NCBI GenBank assembly: GCA_964655005.1
Contig: CAZZKE010000013.1
Location: forward strand, 1-55,438
Source: CAZZKE01 sp964655005
GTDB lineage: Bacteria > Pseudomonadota > Alphaproteobacteria > Rhodospirillales > JABHCV01
Length of the DNA stretch: 55,438 bases
Direction of reading: 5' to 3'
Part shown: piece after piece, positions 37,197 through 45,544 of the stretch
Layout: each line of letters starts with the position of its first letter
How positions within the stretch are numbered: position 1 is the first letter of the stretch
Made by a program: the position numbers and the translations under genes
The notes under the pieces: generated by a model
Told to the model about the DNA's origin: nothing
Databases searched by the model: none
What the model saw: only the letters and a program-made list of their open reading frames with translations

Positions 37197-38339
37197 CTAT
37201 GTGCTCCCGATTTGTGTGCGCGCGATAACAATTTTTTGGACATCGGACGCCCCTTCGTAAATGCGCAGGGCGCGAATTTCCCGGTACAGCCGTTCCACCA
37301 CCGAGCCCTTGCGGACGCCGTCGCCGCCGTGTATCTGGACCGCCGCGTCGATCACCCGCTGGGCGCTTTCGGTGGCGTAAAGCTTGGCCATGGCGGCCTC
37401 GCGGGTAATCCGGCGGGCGCCCATGTCCTTGCTCCAGGCGGCGCGGTACACCAGCAGGGCGGCGGCATCCACCTGCAACGCCATATCGGCTATGTGCCCC
37501 TGAACCATTTGCAGGTCGTGCAGGGGCGCCCCGAACAGCCGCCGGCTGGCGCCGCGCTTCAGCGTTTCGTCCAGCGCCCGCCGGGCGAAACCCAGGGCCG
37601 CCGCGCCGACGGTCGAGCGGAACACGTCGAGCACCGCCATGGCGATCCTGAAGCCGTCGCCCGGATTGCCGATCCGCGCACTTTCGGGTATTCGAACATT
37701 GTTGAACGTCAAACGGGCCAGCGGATGCGGGGCGATCACGTGGAGCCGCTCGGCGATTTCCAGGCCGGGCGTCGCCGCCGGCACCAGATAGGCCGACAAT
37801 CCCTTCGCCCCCGGCGCCTCGCCGCTTCTGGCGAACACCACATAAAGATCGGCGATGCCGCCGTTCGAAATCCATGTTTTTTCGCCGTTAAGGATATAAT
37901 CGGAACCATCCCGAACCGCGCTCATGGCGATGTTGGCGACGTCCGAGCCGGATTCGGGTTCGGTCAGCGCAAAAGCCGGTATCGCCTGTCCGGTACGGGT
38001 TTTTTGCAGCCACCGGCGCTGCCCGCCCGACCCGAACAGGGATACCGCGCCCATGCCCAGGCCCTGCATGGCGAAGGCGAAATCGGCCAGCCCGTCATGC
38101 CGGGCCAGGGTTTCGCGAATCAGACACAACGAGCGGACATCCAGGGTTTCATCTTTATCGGCGGCGGTATATTCCAGGAAACCGCTCGCCCCCAGATCGG
38201 CCACCAAACCCCGGCAGGCGTTATCCACCTCGCCGTGATCGACCGGCAGATTGGCTTCGCACCAATTCTCCAGCCGGTCCGCCAATTGCCGGTGCCGGTC
38301 CTCGAAAAACGGCCAGTTCAGGAAGCTCCTGTCGCCCAT
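37197..38339 (-). CDS. Acyl-CoA dehydrogenase of the anthranilate operon
   Basis: 380 residues from ATG at 38339, which overlaps the hydratase stop by one base (TGATG). Family motifs: FALTEPESGSD, GEKTWISNGGIADLYVVFA (FAD and substrate contacts), AAALGFARRALD, and RIYEGASDVQKI where the Glu is the usual catalytic base. Oxidises a cyclic or open-chain acyl-CoA intermediate after ring reduction; exact step unknown. Confidence 0.9.
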   Translation of the reverse strand: MGDRSFLNWPFFEDRHRQLADRLENWCEANLPVDHGEVDNACRGLVADLGASGFLEYTAADKDETLDVRSLCLIRETLARHDGLADFAFAMQGLGMGAVSLFGSGGQRRWLQKTRTGQAIPAFALTEPESGSDVANIAMSAVRDGSDYILNGEKTWISNGGIADLYVVFARSGEAPGAKGLSAYLVPAATPGLEIAERLHVIAPHPLARLTFNNVRIPESARIGNPGDGFRIAMAVLDVFRSTVGAAALGFARRALDETLKRGASRRLFGAPLHDLQMVQGHIADMALQVDAAALLVYRAAWSKDMGARRITREAAMAKLYATESAQRVIDAAVQIHGGDGVRKGSVVERLYREIRALRIYEGASDVQKIVIARTQIGST

Positions 38340-39142
38340 CAGTCGCCCTCGAACAGCGGTTTTTCCCTGGCCACGAAGGCCCGGTAGGCCCGTTCGAAAT
38401 CCTTCGTTTGCATACATATCGCCTGTGCCTGCGCCTCGGCCTCGATCGCCTGATCGGGCGACATGTTCCATTCGTGAACCAACTGCGTTTTGGTCATGCC
38501 ATTGGCGAAGGTCGGCCCGGCGGCGATGCGGCCGGCCAGCTTCAGGGCCTCGGCATCGAGAATATCCGCCGCATGGATGGCGTTGAAGTAACCCCACTCC
38601 AGGCCTTCGGCGGCGCTCATGGTGCGCCCGGTATAGAGCAATTCGGCGGCCCGGCCCTGGCCGATGATGCGGGGCAGAATGGCGCACGCCCCCATGTCGC
38701 AGCCGGCCAGGCCGACTCGGGTGAACAGGAAGCCGGTTTTCGCCTGCGGGCTAGCCAGCCGCAGGTCCGAAGCCATGGCGATAATCGCCCCGGCCCCGAC
38801 GCAGACGCCATCGACCGCCGAAATAACCGGCTTGCCGCAGCCCAGCATGGCCTTGACCAGATCGCCGGTCATCCGGGTAAAGGCCAGCAGTTGCTTCATG
38901 TCCATCCCGACCAGCGGCCCGATGATGTCGTGGACATCGCCGCCGGAGGAGAAATTCCCGCCATTGGAGGCGAACACCACCGCGTCCACATCTTCGGCGT
39001 AGGCCAGATCGCGAAAGGTGTCGCGCAGTTCGGCGTAACTGTCGAAGGTCAGCGGATTTTTGCGTTCCGGCCGGTCCAGCCGGATCACCGCGACGGTTCC
39101 CTGCATGGCCCATTTGAAGTGCTTCGGGTTCAGCTCAGTCAT
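38339..39142 (-). CDS. Enoyl-CoA hydratase/isomerase family protein
   Basis: About 267 residues. Crotonase-fold oxyanion motifs: FASNGGNFSSGGDVHD and DGVCVGAGAIIAMASDLRLAS. Glu/Asp catalytic positions lie in GLAGCDMGACAILPR, where the second canonical Glu is not obvious. Three in-frame ATG codons (39160, 39151, 39142) are possible and none has a strong ribosome-binding site; I use the last, which gives MTELNPKHFKW. Overlaps the MarR gene. Likely hydrates or hydrolyses a CoA intermediate of anthranilate breakdown. Confidence 0.87.
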   Translation of the reverse strand: MTELNPKHFKWAMQGTVAVIRLDRPERKNPLTFDSYAELRDTFRDLAYAEDVDAVVFASNGGNFSSGGDVHDIIGPLVGMDMKQLLAFTRMTGDLVKAMLGCGKPVISAVDGVCVGAGAIIAMASDLRLASPQAKTGFLFTRVGLAGCDMGACAILPRIIGQGRAAELLYTGRTMSAAEGLEWGYFNAIHAADILDAEALKLAGRIAAGPTFANGMTKTQLVHEWNMSPDQAIEAEAQAQAICMQTKDFERAYRAFVAREKPLFEGD

Positions 39143-39614
39143 CTGGGTCATCGTCACCATCCATCCGTTTCAGGCGACCGAAAATATCGGCCAGCGCGTC
39201 GAGATCCTTGTCGTCCACATCGCCAAACAGGCTGTTTACCAGTCGCTCGTGGCCATCGGCCATGCGGGCGAACAGCCTGCGCCCCGATGGCGTCAGGCAG
39301 ACCACCATGGCCCGCCGGTCATTTTCGACCGGCCTTCGCCGGACCAGTCCGTCGGCGGTCAGCCGGTCGATGATTCCGGTAACATTACCGTTCGACACCA
39401 GCAGCCGTTTCGAAAGGGCGCTCATTTTCAGGCCTTCTTCGGCCCGGTACAGGGCGGCCAGAACATCGAACCGGGGCAGGGTGGTATGATATTCTTCGCG
39501 CAGGTATTCCCGCAACCGGGATTCGACGGCGCGGGTGGTCCGCAGCATCCTGATCCACATCCGCAGGCGGCGCTTTTCGATGCCCGTATCGCGTCGTCCC
39601 GGCAACCGGTTCAT
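39135..39614 (-). CDS. MarR-family transcriptional regulator
   Basis: 159 residues from ATG at 39614, which overlaps the SDR stop (ATGA). Winged helix-turn-helix at about 48-110: LPRFDVLAALYRAEEGLKMS, then LSKRLLVSNGNVTGIIDRL and the wing VENDRRAMVVCLTPSGR. MarR members of aromatic catabolic clusters typically repress until an aryl-CoA or acid binds. Being inside the operon, it is likely autoregulated through the palindrome at 42705-42726. Confidence 0.9.
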   Translation of the reverse strand: MNRLPGRRDTGIEKRRLRMWIRMLRTTRAVESRLREYLREEYHTTLPRFDVLAALYRAEEGLKMSALSKRLLVSNGNVTGIIDRLTADGLVRRRPVENDRRAMVVCLTPSGRRLFARMADGHERLVNSLFGDVDDKDLDALADIFGRLKRMDGDDDPDD

Positions 39615-40357
39615 ACTTCGCCTCCGGACAGCGAAATCGCCTGGCCGTTGACGGAAGCCGCGCCGCCGCCACACAGCCAAAGGGCGGTGGCGGCGACTTC
39701 GCCGGGGTCGATCAGGCGGCCCTGCGGATTGTGACCGGTCAACCGGGCGCGGGCGGCAGCCTGATCCATGCCGGTGCTGGCCATGATATTGGCGATCGAC
39801 CGGTCCGTCATGCCGGTGTCCAGAAAACCGGGGCAGATGGCGTTGACGGTGGTTCCGGTTTTGCCGATTTCCCGGGCCAGCGACCTGACCATGCCGACCA
39901 CGCCATGCTTGGCCGCCGCATAGGGCGCGACGTAGGCATAACCCTTGAGGCCGGCCGTCGAGGCGATGGCGATCAACCGCCCGCCCCGGTCCGGCAGTTG
40001 CCGCAGTCCTTCGCGCAGGGTCAGGAAAACTCCGGTCAGGTTGACCGCGATCATGCGCTGCCAGGCGGTCAGATCGGTCTTCAGGAAAGGTGCGCTTTCC
40101 GCCGCCCCGGCATTGGCGACGACAATATCGACCGGCCCGCAGGCGGCGAACATGGTTTCCACGGACCGCTCGTCGGTGACGTCGGCGGCGACGCTGGAAA
40201 TCCTGTCGTGCCGGGCGGCGACGCGGCACAGGCGGTCTTCGGAGCGTCCGGAAATCCAGACCCCGGCCCCGGCCTCGGCGAAGGCCAGCGCCATGGCCGC
40301 CCCGACTCCGCCGCCGCCGCCGGTTATCAGGGCCTTCCTGCCGGTCAGATCGGTCAC
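39611..40357 (-). CDS. Short-chain dehydrogenase/reductase
   Basis: 248 residues from GTG at 40357, overlapping the upstream stop as GTGA; this gives VTDLTGRKALITGGGGGVG, so the longer frame inside the monooxygenase gene is rejected. Rossmann motif TGGGGGVGAAMA, NAG (VVANAGAAES), catalytic Ser (IASTAG) and YxxxK (YAAAK). Probably the NAD-dependent 3-hydroxyacyl-CoA or keto reductase step of the anthraniloyl-CoA route. Confidence 0.9.
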   Translation of the reverse strand: MTDLTGRKALITGGGGGVGAAMALAFAEAGAGVWISGRSEDRLCRVAARHDRISSVAADVTDERSVETMFAACGPVDIVVANAGAAESAPFLKTDLTAWQRMIAVNLTGVFLTLREGLRQLPDRGGRLIAIASTAGLKGYAYVAPYAAAKHGVVGMVRSLAREIGKTGTTVNAICPGFLDTGMTDRSIANIMASTGMDQAAARARLTGHNPQGRLIDPGEVAATALWLCGGGAASVNGQAISLSGGEV

Positions 40358-42648
40358 GCCCGCACCACCATCGCCTCGGCCCGTTCGGCCAGGCGATACA
40401 ACTGATCGCGGCCGGGCTGGTAAGGGTCGGGCCATTTCTGGCCTTGTTCGCCCAGGCTCGCCGCCGCGTGCAGGGTCCAGTAAGGATCGGCCAGATGCGG
40501 GCGGGCCAGACAGACCAGATCGGCGCGGCCGGCCATCAAAATGGAATTAACGTGATCGGGCTCGTAGATGTTGCCGACGGCCATCACCGCGACACCCAGT
40601 TCGTTGCGAATTTTGTCGGCGAACGGGGTCTGGTACATGCGGCCGTAAACCGGCTCGGCCCCGGTCGATGTCTGGCCCGTGGAAACATCGATAATATCCA
40701 CCCCGGCCTCGCTGAACATGCGGGCCACGGCAACGGCGTCATCCGGCGCAAGGCCGCGCCGTTCGACCCAGTCATGGGCGGAAATACGCACCGACATGGG
40801 CTTGTGGTCGGGCCAGGCGGCGCGCATCGCCGTGAATATTTCCAGGGGATAACGCATACGGTTTTCAAGGGAGCCGCCATAATCATCGTCCCGAATATTG
40901 GACAGGGGCGAAATAAACGACGAGATCAGATAGCCGTGCGCCGCGTGCAATTCGATCATATCGAAACCGGCCCGGTCGGCCATCCCGGTGGCCCCGACGA
41001 ATTGATCGCGGACCATGTCCATGTCGGCCCGGTCCATGGCCTTCGGTGTGGCGTTATCGGCCGACCAGGGAATCGCCGAAGCCGAAAGCAGCGGCCAGTT
41101 GCCGTCCGGCAACGGCGAATCCATTTCCATCCAGCCCAGCTGGGTCGAGCCCTTACGCCCGGAATGGCCGATCTGGCAGCAGATTTTGGCGTCGGTTTCG
41201 CGGTGTACGAAATTATTCAGGCGGCGCCATTCGGCCTCGTGTTCGGGCGCATACAGCCCCGGACAACCCGGCGTGATCCGGCCTTCCGGGCTGACACAGG
41301 TCATTTCCACACAGACCAGCCCGGCGCCGCCCTTGGCGCGTTCGCCGTAATGGATCAAATGCCAATCGCCGGGGCGGCCATCGACGGCCTTGTATTGCGC
41401 CATGGGCGACACCACGACACGATTCGCGACTTCCATGCCGCGCAGCCTGAACGGCGTGAACATGGGGGCCTTTCCCGAACCCGCCGGTTGCCCGGCCTGA
41501 ACCTGAAACCAGTCTTCGGCGCTTTCCAGCCAGGCCTTGTCGCGCAGACGCAGGTTTTCGTGACTGATCCGCTGCGAGCGGGTCAACAGGGCATAAGTGA
41601 ACTGAACAGGATCGTAATCGACATAGCGTTCGGCGTGTTCGAACCATTCCAGCGAATTGCGGGCGGCCGACTGCAACCGCAGTACTTCCAGCCGCCGCTC
41701 GTCCTGATAGCGCTCGAAGGCCCGTTCCATTGTCGCTTCGCCGTGCAGGTAACCGGCCAGCGAAATGGCGCTGTCGAAGGCCAGCCGGGACCCGGAACCT
41801 ATGGAAAAATGCCCGGTCGCCGCCGCATCGCCCATCAGCACGACATTTTGATGATGCCAATTCTGGCAAATAACCCGCGGGAAGTTCATCCACACGGCGG
41901 ACCCGCGCAAATGATCGGCGTTGGACATAAGCGCGTGGCCGTCAAGATAGGCGGCGAAGGTGTCTTCGCAGGCGGCGATAATCCGTTCCTTGGACATCTC
42001 GGCGAAACCGAACCGGCGCCAGGTTTCGCCGCTGCATTCGACAATCACCGTCGCGGTATCGTCGTCGAACTGATAGGCGTGAGCCCAGATCCAGCCGTGT
42101 TCGGTCTCGGTAAAAATAAAAGTGAAGGCGTCATCGAATTTCTGATGCGTCCCGAGCCAGATAAACTTGCAATCCCGGATATCGATATCGGGCCTGAAAA
42201 AATCCTGATACTGCGTCCGCACCGCCGAATTGATACCGTCGCAGGCGACCACCAGGTCGTAGTCACGTTGATAATCTTCGATGGCGCCGAATTCCGTTTC
42301 GAAGCGCAGATCGACGCCCAATTCCCTGGCCCGCGCGGTCAGGATCATCAACATCCTGCGGCGGCCTATTCCGGCGAAGCCATGGCCGCCCGAGACCGTT
42401 TTCCGGCCTTTGTGGTGAACCGCGATGTCATCCCAGTAGGCAAAGTTTTCACGGATCGACTCGGCGCTTGCCGGGTCGTTTCCGACCATCTTTTCAAGCG
42501 CCTCATCGGACAGCACGACGCCCCAGCCGAAGGTGTCGTCGGCCTTGTTTCTTTCGATTACCACGACCTGATGGGCGGCATCCCTGAGTTTCATGCTGAT
42601 GGCGAAATACAGACCCGCCGGGCCGCCGCCCAGACACACGACTTTCAT
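40354..42648 (-). CDS. abmA: 2-aminobenzoyl-CoA monooxygenase/reductase (ACMR)
   Basis: 764 residues, a fusion. Residues 1-about 375 are an FAD aromatic hydroxylase: GGGPAGLYFAIS (FAD Rossmann), VVACDGINSAVR (DG motif), VVLMGDAAATGHFS (GD motif). Residues about 395-764 are an Old-Yellow-Enzyme-type TIM barrel: MFTPFRLRGMEVANRVVVSP, HAAHGYLISSFISPLSNIR and YGGSLENR. This monooxygenase-OYE fusion is the hallmark of 2-aminobenzoyl-CoA monooxygenase/reductase of Azoarcus evansii, which hydroxylates and reduces anthraniloyl-CoA to 2-amino-5-oxocyclohex-1-enecarboxyl-CoA. AAGGGG precedes ATG at 42648; first gene of the operon. Confidence 0.92.
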   Translation of the reverse strand: MKVVCLGGGPAGLYFAISMKLRDAAHQVVVIERNKADDTFGWGVVLSDEALEKMVGNDPASAESIRENFAYWDDIAVHHKGRKTVSGGHGFAGIGRRRMLMILTARARELGVDLRFETEFGAIEDYQRDYDLVVACDGINSAVRTQYQDFFRPDIDIRDCKFIWLGTHQKFDDAFTFIFTETEHGWIWAHAYQFDDDTATVIVECSGETWRRFGFAEMSKERIIAACEDTFAAYLDGHALMSNADHLRGSAVWMNFPRVICQNWHHQNVVLMGDAAATGHFSIGSGSRLAFDSAISLAGYLHGEATMERAFERYQDERRLEVLRLQSAARNSLEWFEHAERYVDYDPVQFTYALLTRSQRISHENLRLRDKAWLESAEDWFQVQAGQPAGSGKAPMFTPFRLRGMEVANRVVVSPMAQYKAVDGRPGDWHLIHYGERAKGGAGLVCVEMTCVSPEGRITPGCPGLYAPEHEAEWRRLNNFVHRETDAKICCQIGHSGRKGSTQLGWMEMDSPLPDGNWPLLSASAIPWSADNATPKAMDRADMDMVRDQFVGATGMADRAGFDMIELHAAHGYLISSFISPLSNIRDDDYGGSLENRMRYPLEIFTAMRAAWPDHKPMSVRISAHDWVERRGLAPDDAVAVARMFSEAGVDIIDVSTGQTSTGAEPVYGRMYQTPFADKIRNELGVAVMAVGNIYEPDHVNSILMAGRADLVCLARPHLADPYWTLHAAASLGEQGQKWPDPYQPGRDQLYRLAERAEAMVVRA

Positions 42649-42685
42649 GGATCGCCCCTTAACCTGTGTTGTTTAGGCGGGAGCA

Positions 42686-42714
42686 ATATTATTGGCGATT
42701 GAATTATATTTCAA
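42686..42714 (-). promoter_or_regulatory. Sigma-70-like promoter of the anthranilate operon
   Basis: On the minus strand TTGAAA (42714-42709), exactly 17 bases, TAATAT (42691-42686). Transcription would begin near 42679, about 30 bases before the ACMR ATG. The -35 hexamer lies inside the inverted repeat at 42705-42726. Confidence 0.65.
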
Positions 42715-42726
42715 GCATGAAATATA
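42705..42726. promoter_or_regulatory. Inverted repeat over the -35 box, probable MarR operator
   Basis: TATATTTCA-AGCA-TGAAATATA: perfect 9-base arms with a 4-base spacer. Size, symmetry and AT-rich arms fit a MarR dimer site, and binding here would block the -35 box. The obvious candidate regulator is the MarR protein encoded at 39135-39614. Confidence 0.65.
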
Positions 42727-42755
42727 TATATATAAAATATAACCGGCGGAAAACC

Positions 42756-43113
42756 TTACCGCAGCCCGTCGTTGCCTTCCACGTCTTCGGCTTCCAGACC
42801 ACCCATGCGGCTGTGGATGCGCGGGCCTTTCGACATCGCCNNNNNNNNNNNNNNNNNNNNNNNNNNNNNNNNNNNNNNNNNNNNNNNNNNNNNNNNNNNN
42901 NNNNNNNNNNNNNNNNNNNNNNNNNNNNNNNNNNNNNNNNTCGCCGCCCTCGCCGCACAGCGCCGCCTTGCCGTAACCATCGATTCCGTCCCGCCCGCCC
43001 AGCGCTTCAATCAGCATTTTGGTCATGCTCAGGCACTGCCGCAGCCGCAAAATCGCCCGAATTATCGCCGATGCCGACCGCCACATCCTGGCCGCGGCGA
43101 CCGGCGCGGGCAC
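42756..43113 (-). CDS. Gene broken by assembly gap, resembling the amino acid synthesis (DUF1185) family
   Basis: Two minus-strand coding pieces flank the N run. The 5' piece (43113-42941) reads ...MTKMLIEALGGRDGIDGY then GKAALCGEGG, and the 3' piece (42840-42756, other frame) ends GPRIHSRMGGLEAED. YGKAA-G-x-GE followed by a C-terminal GRP/GPR-x-R-x-GG is how I remember the PF06684 family. The frame change is not evidence of mutation because the gap length is nominal. No good N-terminus is visible: the frame runs from the aldehyde dehydrogenase stop, with GTG at 43113 the first start. Identity uncertain. Confidence 0.35.
42841..42940. other. Assembly gap of 100 N
   Basis: Exactly 100 N, the conventional placeholder for an unknown distance between contigs. 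Order and distance of the two flanking parts therefore rest on scaffolding; the anthranilate operon and the dpp region may not be as close as drawn. Confidence 0.98.
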
Positions 43114-43125
43114 CGCTTCGGTAAT

Positions 43126-44574
43126 TTAACCGTGCCTGATCGCCACCGTTTTGGTCGCCGAGAACCCGTATAGCGCCTCGAATCCTTTCTCGCGGCCGAA
43201 GCCGCTGCCCCGGACCCCGCCGAAGGGCAGTTCGACGCCGCCGCCGGCGCCGTAATTGTTGATGAACACCTGACCTGCATGAAGAGCGCGGGCCAGACGC
43301 ATCTGGCGGGCCCCGTCGCGGGTCCACAGGCCGGCGACCAGGCCGTATTTGGTGCCGTTGGCGATGGCCAGCGCGTCGGCTTCATCGGTAAATGAAATAA
43401 CGCTTAGCACCGGGCCGAAAATTTCTTCCTGGGCCAGCGGGTGATCGCGCGGGACATCGGCAATCAGGGTCGGGCGCACGTAATAGCCGCCTTCTGGCAG
43501 TCCATCCGCCAGGCCGGACCGGGCGACGATACGGGGGCCGTTGCCATCGGCCATGGCCAGATAGCAGTTTACTTTATCGAGCTGTTCCTTGTTAACCATG
43601 GGGCCACAGTCGAGGTCGCGTTCGGCCGGGCCGACGACCATTTCCCTGAACCCTTGGGCGACTTTTTCGAGCAGTTCGTCATGGATGGGTTCCTGCACCA
43701 GCAACCGGCTGCCGGCCGAACAGGTCTGGCCGCTGTTTTGCACGATGGCGTTAGTCAGGAACGGCACCGCCGCATCCAGGTCGGCATCGCCGAAAACGAT
43801 CTGCGGCGACTTGCCGCCCAGTTCCAGCGTAACCGGAACGGTATTTTCCGCCGCCGCCTGCTGGATAAGGGTGCCGACCCCGGTCGACCCGGTAAAGGAA
43901 ATATGGCGAATTCCCGGATGAGATGACAAGGCGGCGCCGGCTTCGCCGCCCAGCCCGGTAACGATATTCAGGGCCCCGGCGGGAAATCCCGCTTCACACG
44001 CCAACTCGCCAATTTTCAGCGAAGTCAGCGAGGCGTCTTCGCCTGGCTTCAGGACACACGCATTGCCCATGGTCAGCGCGGCGCCGACGCTGCGGCCGAT
44101 TATCTGCATGGGGTAATTCCAGGGAATTATGTGGCCGGTCACCCCGTGCGCCTCGCGCAGGGTCATCACGGTATAGCCATCCAGATAGGGGATGGTTTCG
44201 CCGTGAATCTTGTCCGCCGCGCCGCCATAAAATTCGAAATAGCGGGCGCACGCCGTCACGTCGTTGCGCGATTGCCGCACCGGCTTGCCCACATCGGCGG
44301 TTTCCATATCCGTCAAAACGTCGATATTATCCAGAATGGCCTGGCCCAGGCGGGTCATCAGCCGCCCCCGTTCGAAGGCCGGCATGTGGCCCCAGCCGCC
44401 GTCGAGGGCCGATTGCGCGGCGGCGACGGCAAGATCGATATCGGCCCCCGCGCCGCGGCCGATCCGGCCGAAGACCTCTCCGGTACTGGGGTTGACGACC
44501 GGAATAGTCTGACCCGATGCAACTTCCCGCCACTTTCCACCGACCAATATTTTGCCGTCCGACATGGCTTTCAT
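43126..44574 (-). CDS. NAD(P)-dependent aldehyde dehydrogenase
   Basis: 482 residues, single-domain normal length. IIPWNYPMQ, FTGSTGVG, catalytic Glu in LELGGKSP, catalytic Cys in NSGQTCSAG, EEIFGPVLSV and the C-terminal GSGFGREKG are all intact. It lies 10 bases after the last dpp gene, so it is probably in that operon. Substrate unknown; in this context it might oxidise the semialdehyde produced by the class III aminotransferase encoded further upstream. Confidence 0.93.
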   Translation of the reverse strand: MKAMSDGKILVGGKWREVASGQTIPVVNPSTGEVFGRIGRGAGADIDLAVAAAQSALDGGWGHMPAFERGRLMTRLGQAILDNIDVLTDMETADVGKPVRQSRNDVTACARYFEFYGGAADKIHGETIPYLDGYTVMTLREAHGVTGHIIPWNYPMQIIGRSVGAALTMGNACVLKPGEDASLTSLKIGELACEAGFPAGALNIVTGLGGEAGAALSSHPGIRHISFTGSTGVGTLIQQAAAENTVPVTLELGGKSPQIVFGDADLDAAVPFLTNAIVQNSGQTCSAGSRLLVQEPIHDELLEKVAQGFREMVVGPAERDLDCGPMVNKEQLDKVNCYLAMADGNGPRIVARSGLADGLPEGGYYVRPTLIADVPRDHPLAQEEIFGPVLSVISFTDEADALAIANGTKYGLVAGLWTRDGARQMRLARALHAGQVFINNYGAGGGVELPFGGVRGSGFGREKGFEALYGFSATKTVAIRHG

Positions 44575-44584
44575 ATCCCTTTGT

Positions 44585-45544
44585 TCAAACCAGATGACAG
44601 GCCACGGACGAGCCGTCTTCCAGGGGTCTTAATGCCGGTTCCGCATCCCGGCAGCCCTTTTCGGCCCTTGCGCAACGGGGCGCAAACGGGCATCCCACCT
44701 TCGGCATATCGCCCATATCCTCGATAATCGCGCGTTTCCTTTTAAACCCCGGATCGGGTCGCGGCACGGCCTCCAGCAGCATTTTCGTATAGGGATGCCG
44801 GGGCGCGGCAAAGACCTTCCCGGTCGCGCCGATCTCGACGATGCGGCCATTATACATGACCGCGACGCGATCCGTAACATGGCGAACGACGCTTAGATCG
44901 TGACTGATAAACAGGTATGCCAGGCCGTGTTCCCGGCGCAGCGTGGTCATCAGATTAAGCACCTGCGCCTGCACCGAAACATCCAGGGCGGAAACCGCCT
45001 CGTCGGCGACGATCAGGTCCGGTTTGGTTATCAACGCCCTGGCGATGGCGATACGCTGCCGTTGACCGCCGGAAAATTCATGTGGATATTTATCGGCGTC
45101 CTGGCGATTGAGGCCGACGTCGAGCAGCACCGAGGCGACGATTTCGGTTATTTCCCGGCGACCGGTTTTGGCGATCAGCGCGGCGTATGGTTCGGCGACG
45201 ATGCGACCGACCTTATGCCTTGGATCAAGCGAACCATACGGGTCCTGAAAGACCATCTGGACATGCCGCCGCATATTTCGCAAGTCGGCGGGGGCCAGCG
45301 CGAACAGATTTTTGCCGCGCAAGGTAACGGTGCCGCGCGAGGGCGCTTCCAGGGCCACGACGGAACGCGCCAGGGTCGATTTTCCGCATCCGGACTCGCC
45401 GACGATAGCCAGGCTTTCGCCCCGGTTGATGGTGATCGAAACGCCGCGCACGGCCTGCAGGCGCGGCGCCGGTCGAAACAATTTTCGCCTCGGCAACAGG
45501 TATTCGCGGTGCAAATCGTGCAAAACCAGAAGCGGGTCGCTCAT
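44585..45544 (-). CDS. dppF: Dipeptide/oligopeptide ABC transporter ATPase (DppF-like)
   Basis: 319 residues from ATG at 45544, overlapping the DppD stop (ATGA). Walker A GESGCGKST, Q-loop FQDPYGSLDPR, signature FSGGQRQRIAIARAL, Walker B LIVADEAVSALD, H-loop FISHDL. The C-terminal oligopeptide-transporter extension (GCPFAPRCARAEKGC) carries the cysteines that bind a [4Fe-4S] cluster in Dpp/Opp ATPases. Confidence 0.94.
   Translation of the reverse strand: MSDPLLVLHDLHREYLLPRRKLFRPAPRLQAVRGVSITINRGESLAIVGESGCGKSTLARSVVALEAPSRGTVTLRGKNLFALAPADLRNMRRHVQMVFQDPYGSLDPRHKVGRIVAEPYAALIAKTGRREITEIVASVLLDVGLNRQDADKYPHEFSGGQRQRIAIARALITKPDLIVADEAVSALDVSVQAQVLNLMTTLRREHGLAYLFISHDLSVVRHVTDRVAVMYNGRIVEIGATGKVFAAPRHPYTKMLLEAVPRPDPGFKRKRAIIEDMGDMPKVGCPFAPRCARAEKGCRDAEPALRPLEDGSSVACHLV

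Noticed and set aside
35575..37875. A 766-residue acyl-CoA ligase fusion
   Set aside because: The first 227 residues are an out-of-frame reading of the acyl-CoA dehydrogenase gene; the ligase begins at 37194.
39135..40229. A 364-residue MarR fusion protein
   Set aside because: The N-terminal portion is a frame-shifted reading of the SDR gene; the regulator starts at 39614.
41000..42700. Long plus-strand open frame (40444-42702) opposite the ACMR gene
   Set aside because: It is the GC-driven antisense shadow of a clearly recognised enzyme; its translation has no recognisable domain.
42721..42745. TATATATA tract as an origin or AT-rich unwinding element
   Set aside because: Very short, next to an operon promoter, with no DnaA boxes or replication genes nearby.
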